From positions 1-17,063 of the forward strand of contig VBLU01000032.1 in assembly GCA_005879065.1 (NCBI GenBank): a stretch of 17,063 nt of DNA, read 5' to 3'. The DNA comes from Methanobacteriota archaeon. GTDB lineage: Archaea > Thermoplasmatota > Thermoplasmata > RBG-16-68-12. Below are positions 1-6,315 of this stretch, one piece after another (the stretch's first letter is position 1; the number at the start of each line of letters is the position of its first letter). The notes beneath the pieces are model-generated. The model worked only from the letters and a program-made list of their open reading frames with translations. It had not been told where the DNA came from and made no database searches. A program made the translations under genes and the position numbers.

Positions 1-863
1 ACTTTGAGCATCCCTGCGACTTTGGAATATTCTCGGAGGACCTTGTCGTCCACCCGCTTCGCGCCCGTCGCCCTCTTCAGGTAAGCGAGGGCATCTCCGA
101 AGACGGCCTCATACGCCGAGGTCGTTCCCTGCGAGAGCCACGTGAGCCGTTCGAGCCCATAGCCGGTATCGACCACGGTCGTGTCCATCGGCACGCGGTG
201 GCCATTCACGTCCCGGTTCTGCATGAACACGAGGGTCGCCGCCTCGGCCCCGCCGAAGACGACCTCGAGGCAGGGCCCGCTGTTCCCGCCGCCTTCCCAC
301 CAGGCCTCCTTGTACCGCACGAGCGTGGGATCGACGCCGAGCCGCTCCGTCAGGAAGAGCTGGCACAACTCGACCGTGTGATCCTTCCAATAGATTGGAT
401 GGTCGGGGAAGTTGAAAGCGTGATGCGCCATCATCTCGAACAGGGTGAAGTGTTGGCCCGTCTTCCCAACGTTGTCGATGTCGACGAATCGGACGCAGGG
501 CTGGCTGATCGCGAGGGGATTCGCGGGTGGGCTCGCCTGCCGGCTGATCACCCACGGCTGGAACGGATACACACTCGCCTGGACGAAGAAGACGTCGTCC
601 CGCCACCGCGCGACGATTGGATAGCGCTTCACCCGCGCATGGCCATTTTGCTCGAGGAAGGAAAGGAAATCTTCGCGCATGGCGCGGTACGTGAGTTTCT
701 TCTTGAACGGCGAGTTGCCGATGAAGTCGTACTCCTGACATGGCGCCTCCCCACACGTCTCGTGATGTCCGAGGGACCAGAAGGCCTTCCCGCACTTCGC
801 ACAAGTTTGGCGCGTGAATCCTTGTTTCCTGAAAAGCTCGACCTCGTATTCACTCTCAGGCAT
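1..863 (-). CDS. alaS: Alanyl-tRNA synthetase, archaeal type (N-terminal 287 residues; 3' part beyond window)
   Basis: Charges tRNA-Ala with alanine in the cytoplasm. Reading the minus strand from ATG at 863 gives MPESEYEVELFRKQGFTRQ, followed by a Cys-rich segment (C21-x2-C24, C37, C42) seen at the N-terminus of archaeal AlaRS. The class II catalytic core follows, with signatures such as FVDIDNVGKTGQHFTLFEMM and the GGGNSGPC stretch. About 290 of the roughly 900 residues usual for the family are visible, and the frame is open to the window edge. The start is chosen because a TATA-like CTTTATAT lies at 887-894, about 26 bp upstream, predicting a leaderless or almost leaderless message, and because the N-terminus matches the family. 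One copy of the 20-bp palindrome (956-975) lies upstream of this promoter. Identity is confident; only the 3' end is missing. Confidence 0.95.
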   Translation of the reverse strand, partial: MPESEYEVELFRKQGFTRQTCAKCGKAFWSLGHHETCGEAPCQEYDFIGNSPFKKKLTYRAMREDFLSFLEQNGHARVKRYPIVARWRDDVFFVQASVYPFQPWVISRQASPPANPLAISQPCVRFVDIDNVGKTGQHFTLFEMMAHHAFNFPDHPIYWKDHTVELCQLFLTERLGVDPTLVRYKEAWWEGGGNSGPCLEVVFGGAEAATLVFMQNRDVNGHRVPMDTTVVDTGYGLERLTWLSQGTTSAYEAVFGDALAYLKRATGAKRVDDKVLREYSKVAGMLK

Positions 864-886
864 TCGCGTCTGGATGAACGCGCTCG

Positions 887-894
887 ATATAAAG
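887..894 (-). promoter_or_regulatory. TATA box of alaS
   Basis: CTTTATAT on the minus strand, centred about 27 bp upstream of the alaS ATG, which is the usual distance from an archaeal TATA box to the transcription start. It implies a transcript starting at or within a few bases of the start codon. Inferred from sequence only. Confidence 0.6.
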
Positions 895-955
895 ATGTAT
901 CAAGACCACGGGAGCGATCTGTGTTCCGGCCAACGAGTGGGAGACCTCGCAGGCA

Positions 956-975
956 TTTTGTAGGATTCTTCAAAA
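956..975. repeat. 20-bp palindrome, copy 1 (between small basic ORF and alaS)
   Basis: TTTTGTAGGATTCTTCAAAA. Arms TTTTG and CAAAA, with AG/CT pairs around a 4-bp centre. It starts 6 bp beyond the stop codon of the 982-1326 gene and lies about 60 bp upstream of the alaS TATA box. It is the only copy on this side of the small gene. Confidence 0.85.
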
Positions 976-981
976 GAAGAA

Positions 982-1326
982 CTAATCGATTCGGACACCC
1001 AGATGGCCGTACGCCACACTTCGAGTCCCGAGGAAGTCCCGAAGTTCCCGCGACCTTCTTGGCGTGAGAAGGAAGACGGATTGACCGAGCCAAACGACTC
1101 CGTCCCGCTCGATGAACCCGGGATATCGATATTCCTTGATGCCGCCACGGATCCGCGCTTTGGTCCTGGTTCCAAACACAAAACGCGCAATCTCGACCGA
1201 TGTATGCTTGTCGTGTCCAGCGATGTCGTACGAGACGATTTCGAGTCCCCGGTTGCGCTGCGCGGACGCGAATGATCGCAGTCGATCCTTCACGAGGTGG
1301 GAGCGCATTCCCCGCATGGCTATCAC
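982..1326 (-). CDS. Small strongly basic protein of unknown function (114 aa)
   Basis: I do not recognise the family. The GTG at 1326 is preceded by a strong Shine-Dalgarno match AGGAGG (1336-1341, minus strand) at 9-nt spacing, which supports translation and decides the start. Internal ATGs at codons 4 and 7 are alternatives. By my count the product has about 22 Lys/Arg against 11 Asp/Glu, with segments such as GHDKHTSVEIARFVFG and YPGFIERDGVVWLGQSVFLL that look like a folded, conserved core. No transmembrane segment or Cys cluster is seen. Four copies of a 20-bp palindrome lie in the 240 bp upstream and one directly after its stop codon. The charge and the palindromes suggest a nucleic-acid-binding, possibly self-regulating protein; this is inference. 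Confidence 0.7.
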   Translation of the reverse strand: MIAMRGMRSHLVKDRLRSFASAQRNRGLEIVSYDIAGHDKHTSVEIARFVFGTRTKARIRGGIKEYRYPGFIERDGVVWLGQSVFLLTPRRSRELRDFLGTRSVAYGHLGVRID

Positions 1327-1335
1327 GAGGTGTTC

Positions 1336-1341
1336 CCTCCT
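1336..1341 (-). promoter_or_regulatory. Shine-Dalgarno site of the small basic ORF
   Basis: AGGAGG on the minus strand, 9 nt before GTG 1326. It decides the start of the 114-aa gene. Strong Shine-Dalgarno sites are not general in this window, where several genes look leaderless, so this message probably has a 5' leader containing the upstream region. Confidence 0.6.
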
Positions 1342-1378
1342 AATGAACGCCGCGAAGGGAGGTGACCGAAAGTATTCG

Positions 1379-1398
1379 GTTTGTAGACGTCTTCAAAA
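1379..1398. repeat. 20-bp palindrome, copy 2
   Basis: GTTTGTAGACGTCTTCAAAA, with one mismatch in the outer T4 run. Its inner part, GTAGACGTCTTC, is almost self-complementary around ACGT. It is the copy nearest to the small basic gene, ending about 70 bp before its GTG, where it could overlap or flank the core promoter. Confidence 0.8.
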
Positions 1399-1421
1399 CG
1401 AATCGGGACCAGTCCCTCGAT

Positions 1422-1441
1422 TTTTGAAGAGTTCTTCAAAA
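1422..1441. repeat. 20-bp palindrome, copy 3
   Basis: TTTTGAAGAGTTCTTCAAAA, with perfect 8-bp arms (TTTTGAAG/CTTCAAAA). Its centre is 43 bp from the centre of copy 2, close to four helical turns. Confidence 0.9.
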
Positions 1442-1495
1442 CATAGTATTGCCTCTGGCGGACCAGCTCTCGGAGAATCTACAAGCCCGTCCGAA

Positions 1496-1515
1496 TTTTG
1501 TAGAATCCTACAAAA
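1496..1515. repeat. 20-bp palindrome, copy 4
   Basis: TTTTGTAGAATCCTACAAAA, with perfect 8-bp arms (TTTTGTAG/CTACAAAA). Its centre is 74 bp from copy 3, close to seven helical turns. A degenerate right half-site (AATCTACAAG, about 1476-1485) lies just before it. Confidence 0.9.
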
Positions 1516-1539
1516 AGACGCCACTCGAGATCCGGCCGT

Positions 1540-1559
1540 TTTTGAAAGGTTCTACAAAA
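1540..1559. repeat. 20-bp palindrome, copy 5 (just after the acyl-CoA dehydrogenase stop)
   Basis: TTTTGAAAGGTTCTACAAAA, the same consensus with one weaker arm. Its centre is 44 bp from copy 4. It begins 7 bp beyond the stop codon of the acyl-CoA dehydrogenase. On the minus strand it puts a T5 run right after that stop, so it could also help end that transcript. Confidence 0.85.
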
Positions 1560-1566
1560 AGGCTCG

Positions 1567-2709
1567 TCAGCTGCCGAGGAATTCGCGGGCGATTACCATG
1601 CGCTGAATCTCGCTGGTGCCTTCGCCAATTTCCGTCAGTTTCGCATCTCGGAGCATCCGTTCCACCGGATAGTCCGCGATGTACCCATAGCCTCCATGGA
1701 TCTGAACGGCCCTGTTCGTCACAAAGGAGGACATCTCGCTCGCGTACAACTTCGCCATCGCCGCTTCTTTCTTGAAGGGGAGGCCTCGGTCCATGAGCCA
1801 GGCGGCCCGTCGCACCAGGATACGAGCCGCGTCGATTCGAGTCGCCATGTCCGCAAGCATGAACTGAACCGCCTGGTGCTCCGCGATGGGTTTCGAGAAC
1901 TGGATTCGTTCCTTTGCGTACTTCACCGATTCTTCGAAGGCGCCTTGCGCAATTCCGACGGCCATGGAGCCGATGCCGATTCGACCCCGGTCGAGGATTC
2001 TCAGCGCATTGACGAATCCGTCGTTCTCGCTCCCGAGGAGAGCGTCCTTCGGGAGCTGACAATTCGTCAGGATGACCTGCGATGTGGCGCTGCCGCGGAC
2101 CCCGAGCTTGTCTTCGACCTTTCCGATCGAGAGTCCGGGGTTCCCCCGTTCCACGATGAACGCACTGATCCCTCGGTTCGCCTTCGCGGGATCCGTGATC
2201 GCATGGATCACGAAGGTCCCCGCGACCGGAGCGTTCGTGCAGAAGGTCTTCGTGCCGTTCAAGACCCATCCGTCTTTCTTGCGTTTGGCCGTGGTCACCA
2301 TCGCGGCTGCGTCGGAACCGCTTGTGGGTTCTGTGAGGGCCCACGCCCCGATCTTCCGTCCGCTCGCGAGATCCGGGATGTACTTCCGCTTCTGGGCCTC
2401 CGTGCCCGCGAGCCAGATCGTGCCCATGCACAGCGAGTTGTGGGCAGCCATGATCAGCGCGTGGGAGCCGCACACCCGCGCGATCTCTTCGATGCCGATG
2501 GCGAGGGCGAGGGCATCGAGCCCCGCGCCCTCGTACTCCGTCGGGATCGCCACACCGAGGAAACCGAGGCCCGCCATCTTCGCGACGGTCGCCTTCGGAA
2601 ACTCGCCGGTCTTGTCGACGTGGGCCGCGACCGGACGGACTTCCTTCTCCGCGAAGTCTCGGACCGTTTGCCGGATCATCTCGTGTTCGGAGTCGAGTTC
2701 GAAATCCAT
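1567..2709 (-). CDS. acd: Acyl-CoA dehydrogenase (380 aa)
   Basis: FAD enzyme that makes the trans-2,3-double bond in an acyl-CoA and passes electrons to electron-transfer flavoprotein; cytoplasmic. It is full length for the family. The N-terminal helical domain begins MDFELDSEHEMIRQTVRDF. The middle beta-domain has the flavin/substrate motif WALTEPTSGSD (about 123-133). The C-terminal domain has RIQFSKPIAEHQAVQ and IHGGYGYIADYPVERMLRDAK. The catalytic-base position of the short-chain/medium-chain type is kept as EGTSEIQ (Glu363). It resembles short or branched-chain acyl-CoA dehydrogenases, but substrate length cannot be read from sequence. It lies 68 bp after the nuclease gene on the same strand, so it may be cotranscribed. 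The methylmalonyl-CoA genes some kilobases away fit a role in short or branched acyl-CoA breakdown. Confidence 0.95.
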   Translation of the reverse strand: MDFELDSEHEMIRQTVRDFAEKEVRPVAAHVDKTGEFPKATVAKMAGLGFLGVAIPTEYEGAGLDALALAIGIEEIARVCGSHALIMAAHNSLCMGTIWLAGTEAQKRKYIPDLASGRKIGAWALTEPTSGSDAAAMVTTAKRKKDGWVLNGTKTFCTNAPVAGTFVIHAITDPAKANRGISAFIVERGNPGLSIGKVEDKLGVRGSATSQVILTNCQLPKDALLGSENDGFVNALRILDRGRIGIGSMAVGIAQGAFEESVKYAKERIQFSKPIAEHQAVQFMLADMATRIDAARILVRRAAWLMDRGLPFKKEAAMAKLYASEMSSFVTNRAVQIHGGYGYIADYPVERMLRDAKLTEIGEGTSEIQRMVIAREFLGS

Positions 2710-2777
2710 CGTGTCTCTGCCGGTCTAGCACGGCCGCGCTCTTAGGATTTCGCTCTGCCAACCCCCGGGGAGACAGG

Positions 2778-3359
2778 TCAGGGACCGGGAGCCTGTTCCG
2801 GGAGGCTCGGAGTCCTGCGTCGTTGATCGCCCATCGCCCCGAGGACGTTCCGACCTTCCCGCAGGAGGTCGACCGCGGCGTTCCTCTCCCGCGTCACGTA
2901 GTCGATGATGTCCGAATACCGGCCCGCGAGGTACATCCGCGGCACACGGGCGCCGCTCTCCTTGTCCGAGAAATTGTGCAGGCTCGATCCCGAGAGAGAG
3001 CCGCGGTTCAGCATCACGAGGATTGGCCCCAGGTCCACATAGGGCTTCGTGAACCAGTAGTACTTCAGCCTCGCGAGGTCCCACTCAATCAGCTTCCACT
3101 TCGTCGCGCGTTCGATGAGGAACGTGAGGTCGAAGCGCAGCCGGTTCCCGACCGGGACGAAATCCCAGGTGGGCTCGAGGACGCCCTTGTCGAGGGCCAT
3201 CTGGACCACCTGCTTCTCCCCCCACTCCCACTCCGCCAGCACCTGGAACGGACCGACCGCGGAGAGGTCGTCGTCGAGGGGCTGGTACTGGACCGTTACG
3301 ATCCGGTCCTGTTGGGGATCGTCCCCGGTCGTCTCGATGTCGAAGTAGTAGAGAGGCAG
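2778..3359 (-). CDS. Predicted RNase H-fold 3'-5' exonuclease (DEDD-like), start codon unclear
   Basis: The frame is open on the minus strand from the stop at 3381-3383 down to the stop at 2778. Near the N-terminus it carries YYFDIETTG, the first acidic motif (DxE) of DEDD exonucleases, followed by DRIVTVQYQPL, as in archaeal RNase H-like proteins of unknown role. The C-terminal part has RYSDIIDYVTRERNAAVDLL, which could hold the last acidic motif. The oddity is the start. No ATG, GTG or TTG lies in frame before the DxE motif; the first usual start (GTG 3242) would delete it. The CTG at 3359 is given as a placeholder. An ATG at 3384 leads into VPSASLL in a different frame and would fuse properly to LYYFDIETTG if one base near 3360 were absent. 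So either a non-AUG start or a one-base frameshift. It is divergent from the thiolase operon. Confidence 0.65.
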   Translation of the reverse strand: MPLYYFDIETTGDDPQQDRIVTVQYQPLDDDLSAVGPFQVLAEWEWGEKQVVQMALDKGVLEPTWDFVPVGNRLRFDLTFLIERATKWKLIEWDLARLKYYWFTKPYVDLGPILVMLNRGSLSGSSLHNFSDKESGARVPRMYLAGRYSDIIDYVTRERNAAVDLLREGRNVLGAMGDQRRRTPSLPEQAPGP

Positions 3360-3393
3360 ACGGAACCCGTTCCGCGGGAATCATCGCCGGCAC

Positions 3394-3485
3394 CGGGCTT
3401 AAGGCCTTTGACTACACGGTGCGTGCGACAGTCTTTTGTGCGGTCTCGGATTTCCCGCGAACGGACCCGCGGGAGAAGGGCGGAC
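3394..3485. promoter_or_regulatory. Divergent intergenic region between nuclease and thiolase operon
   Basis: Holds the promoter(s) for the operon on the plus strand and for the nuclease on the minus strand. CTTAAG at about 3399-3404 is a symmetrical weak TATA candidate usable in either direction; CTTTTGTG near 3433 is another for the plus strand. An inverted repeat CCCGCG (3454-3459)/CGCGGG (3468-3473) with an 8-nt loop lies in the presumed 5' leader, next to the purine-rich GGGAGAAGGG that serves as ribosome-binding site before ATG 3486. Low confidence in each element. Confidence 0.35.
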
Positions 3486-4637
3486 ATGCGCGTCGGGATC
3501 ATCGGGATCGGGATGACGGCGTTCCGTCCGTCCACGCCCGAGTACAGTTGGAAGGAACTCATGTTCGAGGCCGCGTCCCGCGCCTATGCCGACGCGGACG
3601 TCGATCCCCGGACGCAAGTCGATTCGTTCATCACGTGCGCGGAGGACTATTACGAGGGCTTCGGGATCTTCGACGAATTCACCCCGGACCAACTCGGCGG
3701 CGCGCTGCGCCGCGTGTGCACCGTGACGGGGGACGGCCTCCAGGGCCTCGCGAACGCCTTCATGCAGATCCAGACGGGGCTCATCGAGGTCGCGGTCGTC
3801 GAGGCGCACAGCAAGGCCTCCGATCTCATCACGCTCGAGGGCATCGTGGAGCATGCCCTCGACCCGATTTGGAACAAGCCTTTGGGAGCCCATCCGTTCG
3901 TGGTCGCGGGCCTCGAGGCGGACGCGTTCCTGCGCGGCACGAAGACCTCCCCCAAGGCCCTCGCCGCCGTCGTCGCGAAGAACCGGAGGAACGGGCTCCG
4001 GAATCCGCTCGCCGCGTACGGCGCGGACGTCGACCCCGAGCACGTCCTGCGATCCGAGGAACGCTTCGCTCCGTTGCGGGCCCTCGACATCGCGAATCCC
4101 GCGGACGGGTGCGTCGTGCTCGTCCTCGCCTCGGAAGCCGCGGCGAAGCGACTCCACGCGAATCCCGTCTGGGTCCGCGGCATCGGATGGGCGACGGATT
4201 CTCCCGGCCTAGAGACGAGGGATTGGGTCCAGGCCACCTACGCGGAACTCGCGGCGAGGATGGCGTATCGCCTCGCGAAGGTCCGCCGACCCACCTCGGA
4301 GATTCACTTCGCGGAGGTGGACGATCGATTCTCCTACAAGGAACTGCAGCACCTCGAGGCGATCGGACTCGCGAAGAGGGGCGAGGCAGGACGGAAGGCG
4401 TCGAAGGGGGAGCACGACCTCGCGGGCCCCCTCCCCGTGAATGCCTCCGGCGGATCCCTCGGATGCGGGAACGTCTTCGAGGCGACCGGACTCCATCGCG
4501 CCGCGGAGGTCGCTCTCCAGCTCCGCGGGGACGCCGGGACCCACCAGCTGGACGGGGTCCGCGTCGGCGTGGCCCAGTCCTGGCGGTTCGTCCCGAGCTC
4601 GACCGGTGCCGTGGCCGTCCTGGGGGTCGGGAGATGA
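3486..4637 (+). CDS. Thiolase-fold protein lacking the catalytic cysteine, subunit 1 (383 aa)
   Basis: Thiolase superfamily protein, opening with MRVGIIGIGMTAFR as in SCP2-type thiolases. The usual active-site residues are absent. By alignment from memory to SCP2-thiolase, the nucleophilic Cys falls on Thr81 in TVTGDGLQG. The His of the E-x-H-D-C-F-type motif is Asp279 in AEVDDRF. The His of the GHP-type loop is Asn329 in GCGNVF. The last Cys loop reads VAQSWRF. A normal acetoacetyl-CoA thiolase reaction is therefore unlikely. The same pattern, together with a DUF35 partner, is known for the Ltp2-type retro-aldolase. The frame is open upstream of ATG 3486, but this start matches the family N-terminus and has a purine-rich ribosome site. 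The stop overlaps the next ATG by 4 bp, so translational coupling and a heteromeric complex with the next subunit are likely. Confidence 0.88.
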   Translation: MRVGIIGIGMTAFRPSTPEYSWKELMFEAASRAYADADVDPRTQVDSFITCAEDYYEGFGIFDEFTPDQLGGALRRVCTVTGDGLQGLANAFMQIQTGLIEVAVVEAHSKASDLITLEGIVEHALDPIWNKPLGAHPFVVAGLEADAFLRGTKTSPKALAAVVAKNRRNGLRNPLAAYGADVDPEHVLRSEERFAPLRALDIANPADGCVVLVLASEAAAKRLHANPVWVRGIGWATDSPGLETRDWVQATYAELAARMAYRLAKVRRPTSEIHFAEVDDRFSYKELQHLEAIGLAKRGEAGRKASKGEHDLAGPLPVNASGGSLGCGNVFEATGLHRAAEVALQLRGDAGTHQLDGVRVGVAQSWRFVPSSTGAVAVLGVGR

Positions 4638-5797
4638 AGACGGTCGGGGTCATCGGCGCGGGGATGACCCTCTTCCGCCGGCGGTTGCAGGAGACCGGCA
4701 AAGAGATGTGCTTCGAGGCCACGAAGATGGCCCTCGATTCCGCGGGCCTCACCCGGGCGGACGTGGACATGGTCGTGAACGGGACCGCGCCGGACGCCTT
4801 CGACGGCGTCCACATGAAGGGCGAGTACCTCGCGGACGGCTGCGGCGGCTACCGGAAGCCGTATACCCGGGTCTTCACCGGCGGGGGGACCGGAGTCTTC
4901 AGCACGATCGCGGGATGGTGGCATGTCGCCTCCGGCCTCGCGGACGTCGTCCTCGTCGTGAACGAGGAGAAGATGTCCTCGTGCCAGCCGCACCCGCAGA
5001 GCGTGTTCGCGCACATCTGGGACCCGATCCTGGACCGGCCACTGAAGCCGAATCTGGTCTGGATCTTTGCGATGGAGATGAACCGCTACATGCACGTCCA
5101 CGGGGTGAAGAAGGAAGACATCGCACGGGTCGCGGTCAAGAACAAGCGGAACGCGGTCGGCCATCCCTGCGCCCAGCTTGCGGACCCGAACATCACGGTG
5201 GACGACGTCCTCGCGAGCGAGGTGATGGCCTGGCCCGTGCAGCGATTGGACATCAGCCCTCCGAGCGACGGGGCCTCGGCGGTCGTCCTGGCGTCGGAGG
5301 ATTTCATCCGGCGCCGGAAAATCAAGGACCGTGCGTGGATCTCCGGAGTCGGCTGGTGCATCGACTCGACGATGTGGACGGATCGCGATCTGTATTTCCC
5401 GGAATACGTGGCGCGGGCCGCGAAGCAGGCGTACAAAATGGCGAAGATCTCGGACCCGCGAAGGCAGATCGACTTCGCCGAGCCGTACGATCCCTTCGAC
5501 TACAAGGAGCTGCACCACCTCGAGGGCCTGCTGCTCGCGAGGAAAGGAGAGGCGCCGATCCTGACCCGTGAGGGCGTTACGGAGCGGGACGGGGACCTTC
5601 CTGTCTGTCCCTCCGGAGGTCTCATGGGAGTGGGGAATCCGATTGCCGCGACTATGGGTCAGAAGATCGGCGAGCTCTTCTGGCAACTCACGAACCAGGC
5701 GGGGAAGCGACAGATTCCGCAGGAGGTTCACACCGGGGTCGCCCAGGCCTGGGGCGATCTGATGCAGTACGGTTCCGTCGTGGTGATGTCGTCATGA
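4634..5797 (+). CDS. Thiolase-fold protein lacking the catalytic cysteine, subunit 2 (387 aa)
   Basis: Second thiolase-superfamily protein of the operon, paralogous to the first (MKTVGVIGAGMTLFR at the N-terminus, NKRNAVGHP in the middle, CPSGGLMGVGNPIAATM near the end). The nucleophile position is Gly84 in TGGGTGVFS. The usual His is Tyr285 in AEPYDPFDYKEL. The GHP loop reads GVGNP (Asn335), and the C-terminal Cys loop is VAQAWGD. Tyrosines have been implicated in catalysis by Ltp2, so Tyr285 is a candidate catalytic residue; this is inference and the equivalence was not checked by alignment. ATG 4634 overlaps the previous stop (ATGA), and its own stop overlaps the DUF35 start in the same way. 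It could form a pair with subunit 1, each chain bound to one DUF35 protein. Confidence 0.88.
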   Translation: MKTVGVIGAGMTLFRRRLQETGKEMCFEATKMALDSAGLTRADVDMVVNGTAPDAFDGVHMKGEYLADGCGGYRKPYTRVFTGGGTGVFSTIAGWWHVASGLADVVLVVNEEKMSSCQPHPQSVFAHIWDPILDRPLKPNLVWIFAMEMNRYMHVHGVKKEDIARVAVKNKRNAVGHPCAQLADPNITVDDVLASEVMAWPVQRLDISPPSDGASAVVLASEDFIRRRKIKDRAWISGVGWCIDSTMWTDRDLYFPEYVARAAKQAYKMAKISDPRRQIDFAEPYDPFDYKELHHLEGLLLARKGEAPILTREGVTERDGDLPVCPSGGLMGVGNPIAATMGQKIGELFWQLTNQAGKRQIPQEVHTGVAQAWGDLMQYGSVVVMSS

Positions 5798-6315
5798 GCG
5801 AACGCATCACGAAGTGGCCCGGGGTCGAGCTGAGCGCGGCCGACCTGTCCGAAGGCAAGGTCACGCAGACCCGGTTCCGACCGAACGCGAAGTACGCGTG
5901 GTCGGCGGGCGAGGCGATGTCGCGATTCCTCGCCGAGCTTCAGGACGGACGACTGATCGCTCGGACGTGCCATTCCTGCAAGCGGACCTTGTTCCCGCCT
6001 CGGATGTTCTGCGAGGAGTGCTTCCGGCCCACGGACACATGGACGTACATTCAAGACACCGGGACGATCGAGACGTTCTCCGTCTCTTATCTTGACACGG
6101 ACGCGAAGCGGATCCCGGATCCGATCCTCGTCGGCGTCATCAGTCTGGACGGCGCTTCCCCGAAAATGGGGATGATGCACTACTTCGGCGAGATGACGAA
6201 AGAGGAAATCCGGATCGGGATGCGGGTCAAGGCGGTCTGGAAGCCGTGGGAGGAGCGTCGCGGCAGCGTCTTGGACATCAAGTATTTCGCGCCGTTGCCG
6301 GAGGGGAAGAAATGA
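5794..6315 (+). CDS. DUF35 zinc-ribbon/OB-fold protein, thiolase partner 1 (173 aa)
   Basis: DUF35 proteins bind thiolase-fold enzymes and shape or channel acyl-CoA intermediates. The order is typical: an N-terminal helical segment with EAMSRFLAELQDGRLIA; a rubredoxin-like zinc ribbon C59-x2-C62...C73-x2-C76 (CHSCKRTLFPPRMFCEEC); then an OB-fold with GTIETFSVSYLD and the closing VKAVWKPWEERRGSVLDIKYF. The N-terminal extension of about 40 residues before the core helix is longer than in the minimal family members. ATG 5794 overlaps the stop of thiolase-fold subunit 2, and its own stop overlaps the second DUF35 gene, so the four proteins are probably made in fixed ratio. The family call is firm; the reaction of the complex is inferred from the context. 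Confidence 0.92.
   Translation: MSERITKWPGVELSAADLSEGKVTQTRFRPNAKYAWSAGEAMSRFLAELQDGRLIARTCHSCKRTLFPPRMFCEECFRPTDTWTYIQDTGTIETFSVSYLDTDAKRIPDPILVGVISLDGASPKMGMMHYFGEMTKEEIRIGMRVKAVWKPWEERRGSVLDIKYFAPLPEGKK

Noticed and set aside
109..804. 231-codon frame on the minus strand at the window start
   Set aside because: A different minus frame over the same bases gives alanyl-tRNA synthetase; this one is its shadow.
956..1559. CRISPR array from the repeated palindromes
   Set aside because: Repeats are only 20 bp, vary in sequence, are irregularly spaced, and the first is separated from the rest by a gene; no cas genes are present.
956..1559. Miniature transposable elements as the source of the palindromes
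   Set aside because: Copies share only the 20-bp core; there are no common flanks, internal sequence or target-site duplications.
2823..3485. Extension of thiolase-fold subunit 1 upstream of 3486
   Set aside because: The upstream frame runs over the nuclease gene on the other strand and has no thiolase-like content; MRVGIIGIGMT is the family start.
3419..4633. Upstream extension of the frame of thiolase-fold subunit 2, giving a 792-codon open frame
   Set aside because: The first 405 codons are antisense-like, Arg-rich sequence lying over subunit 1 in another frame; the family N-terminus starts at ATG 4634.
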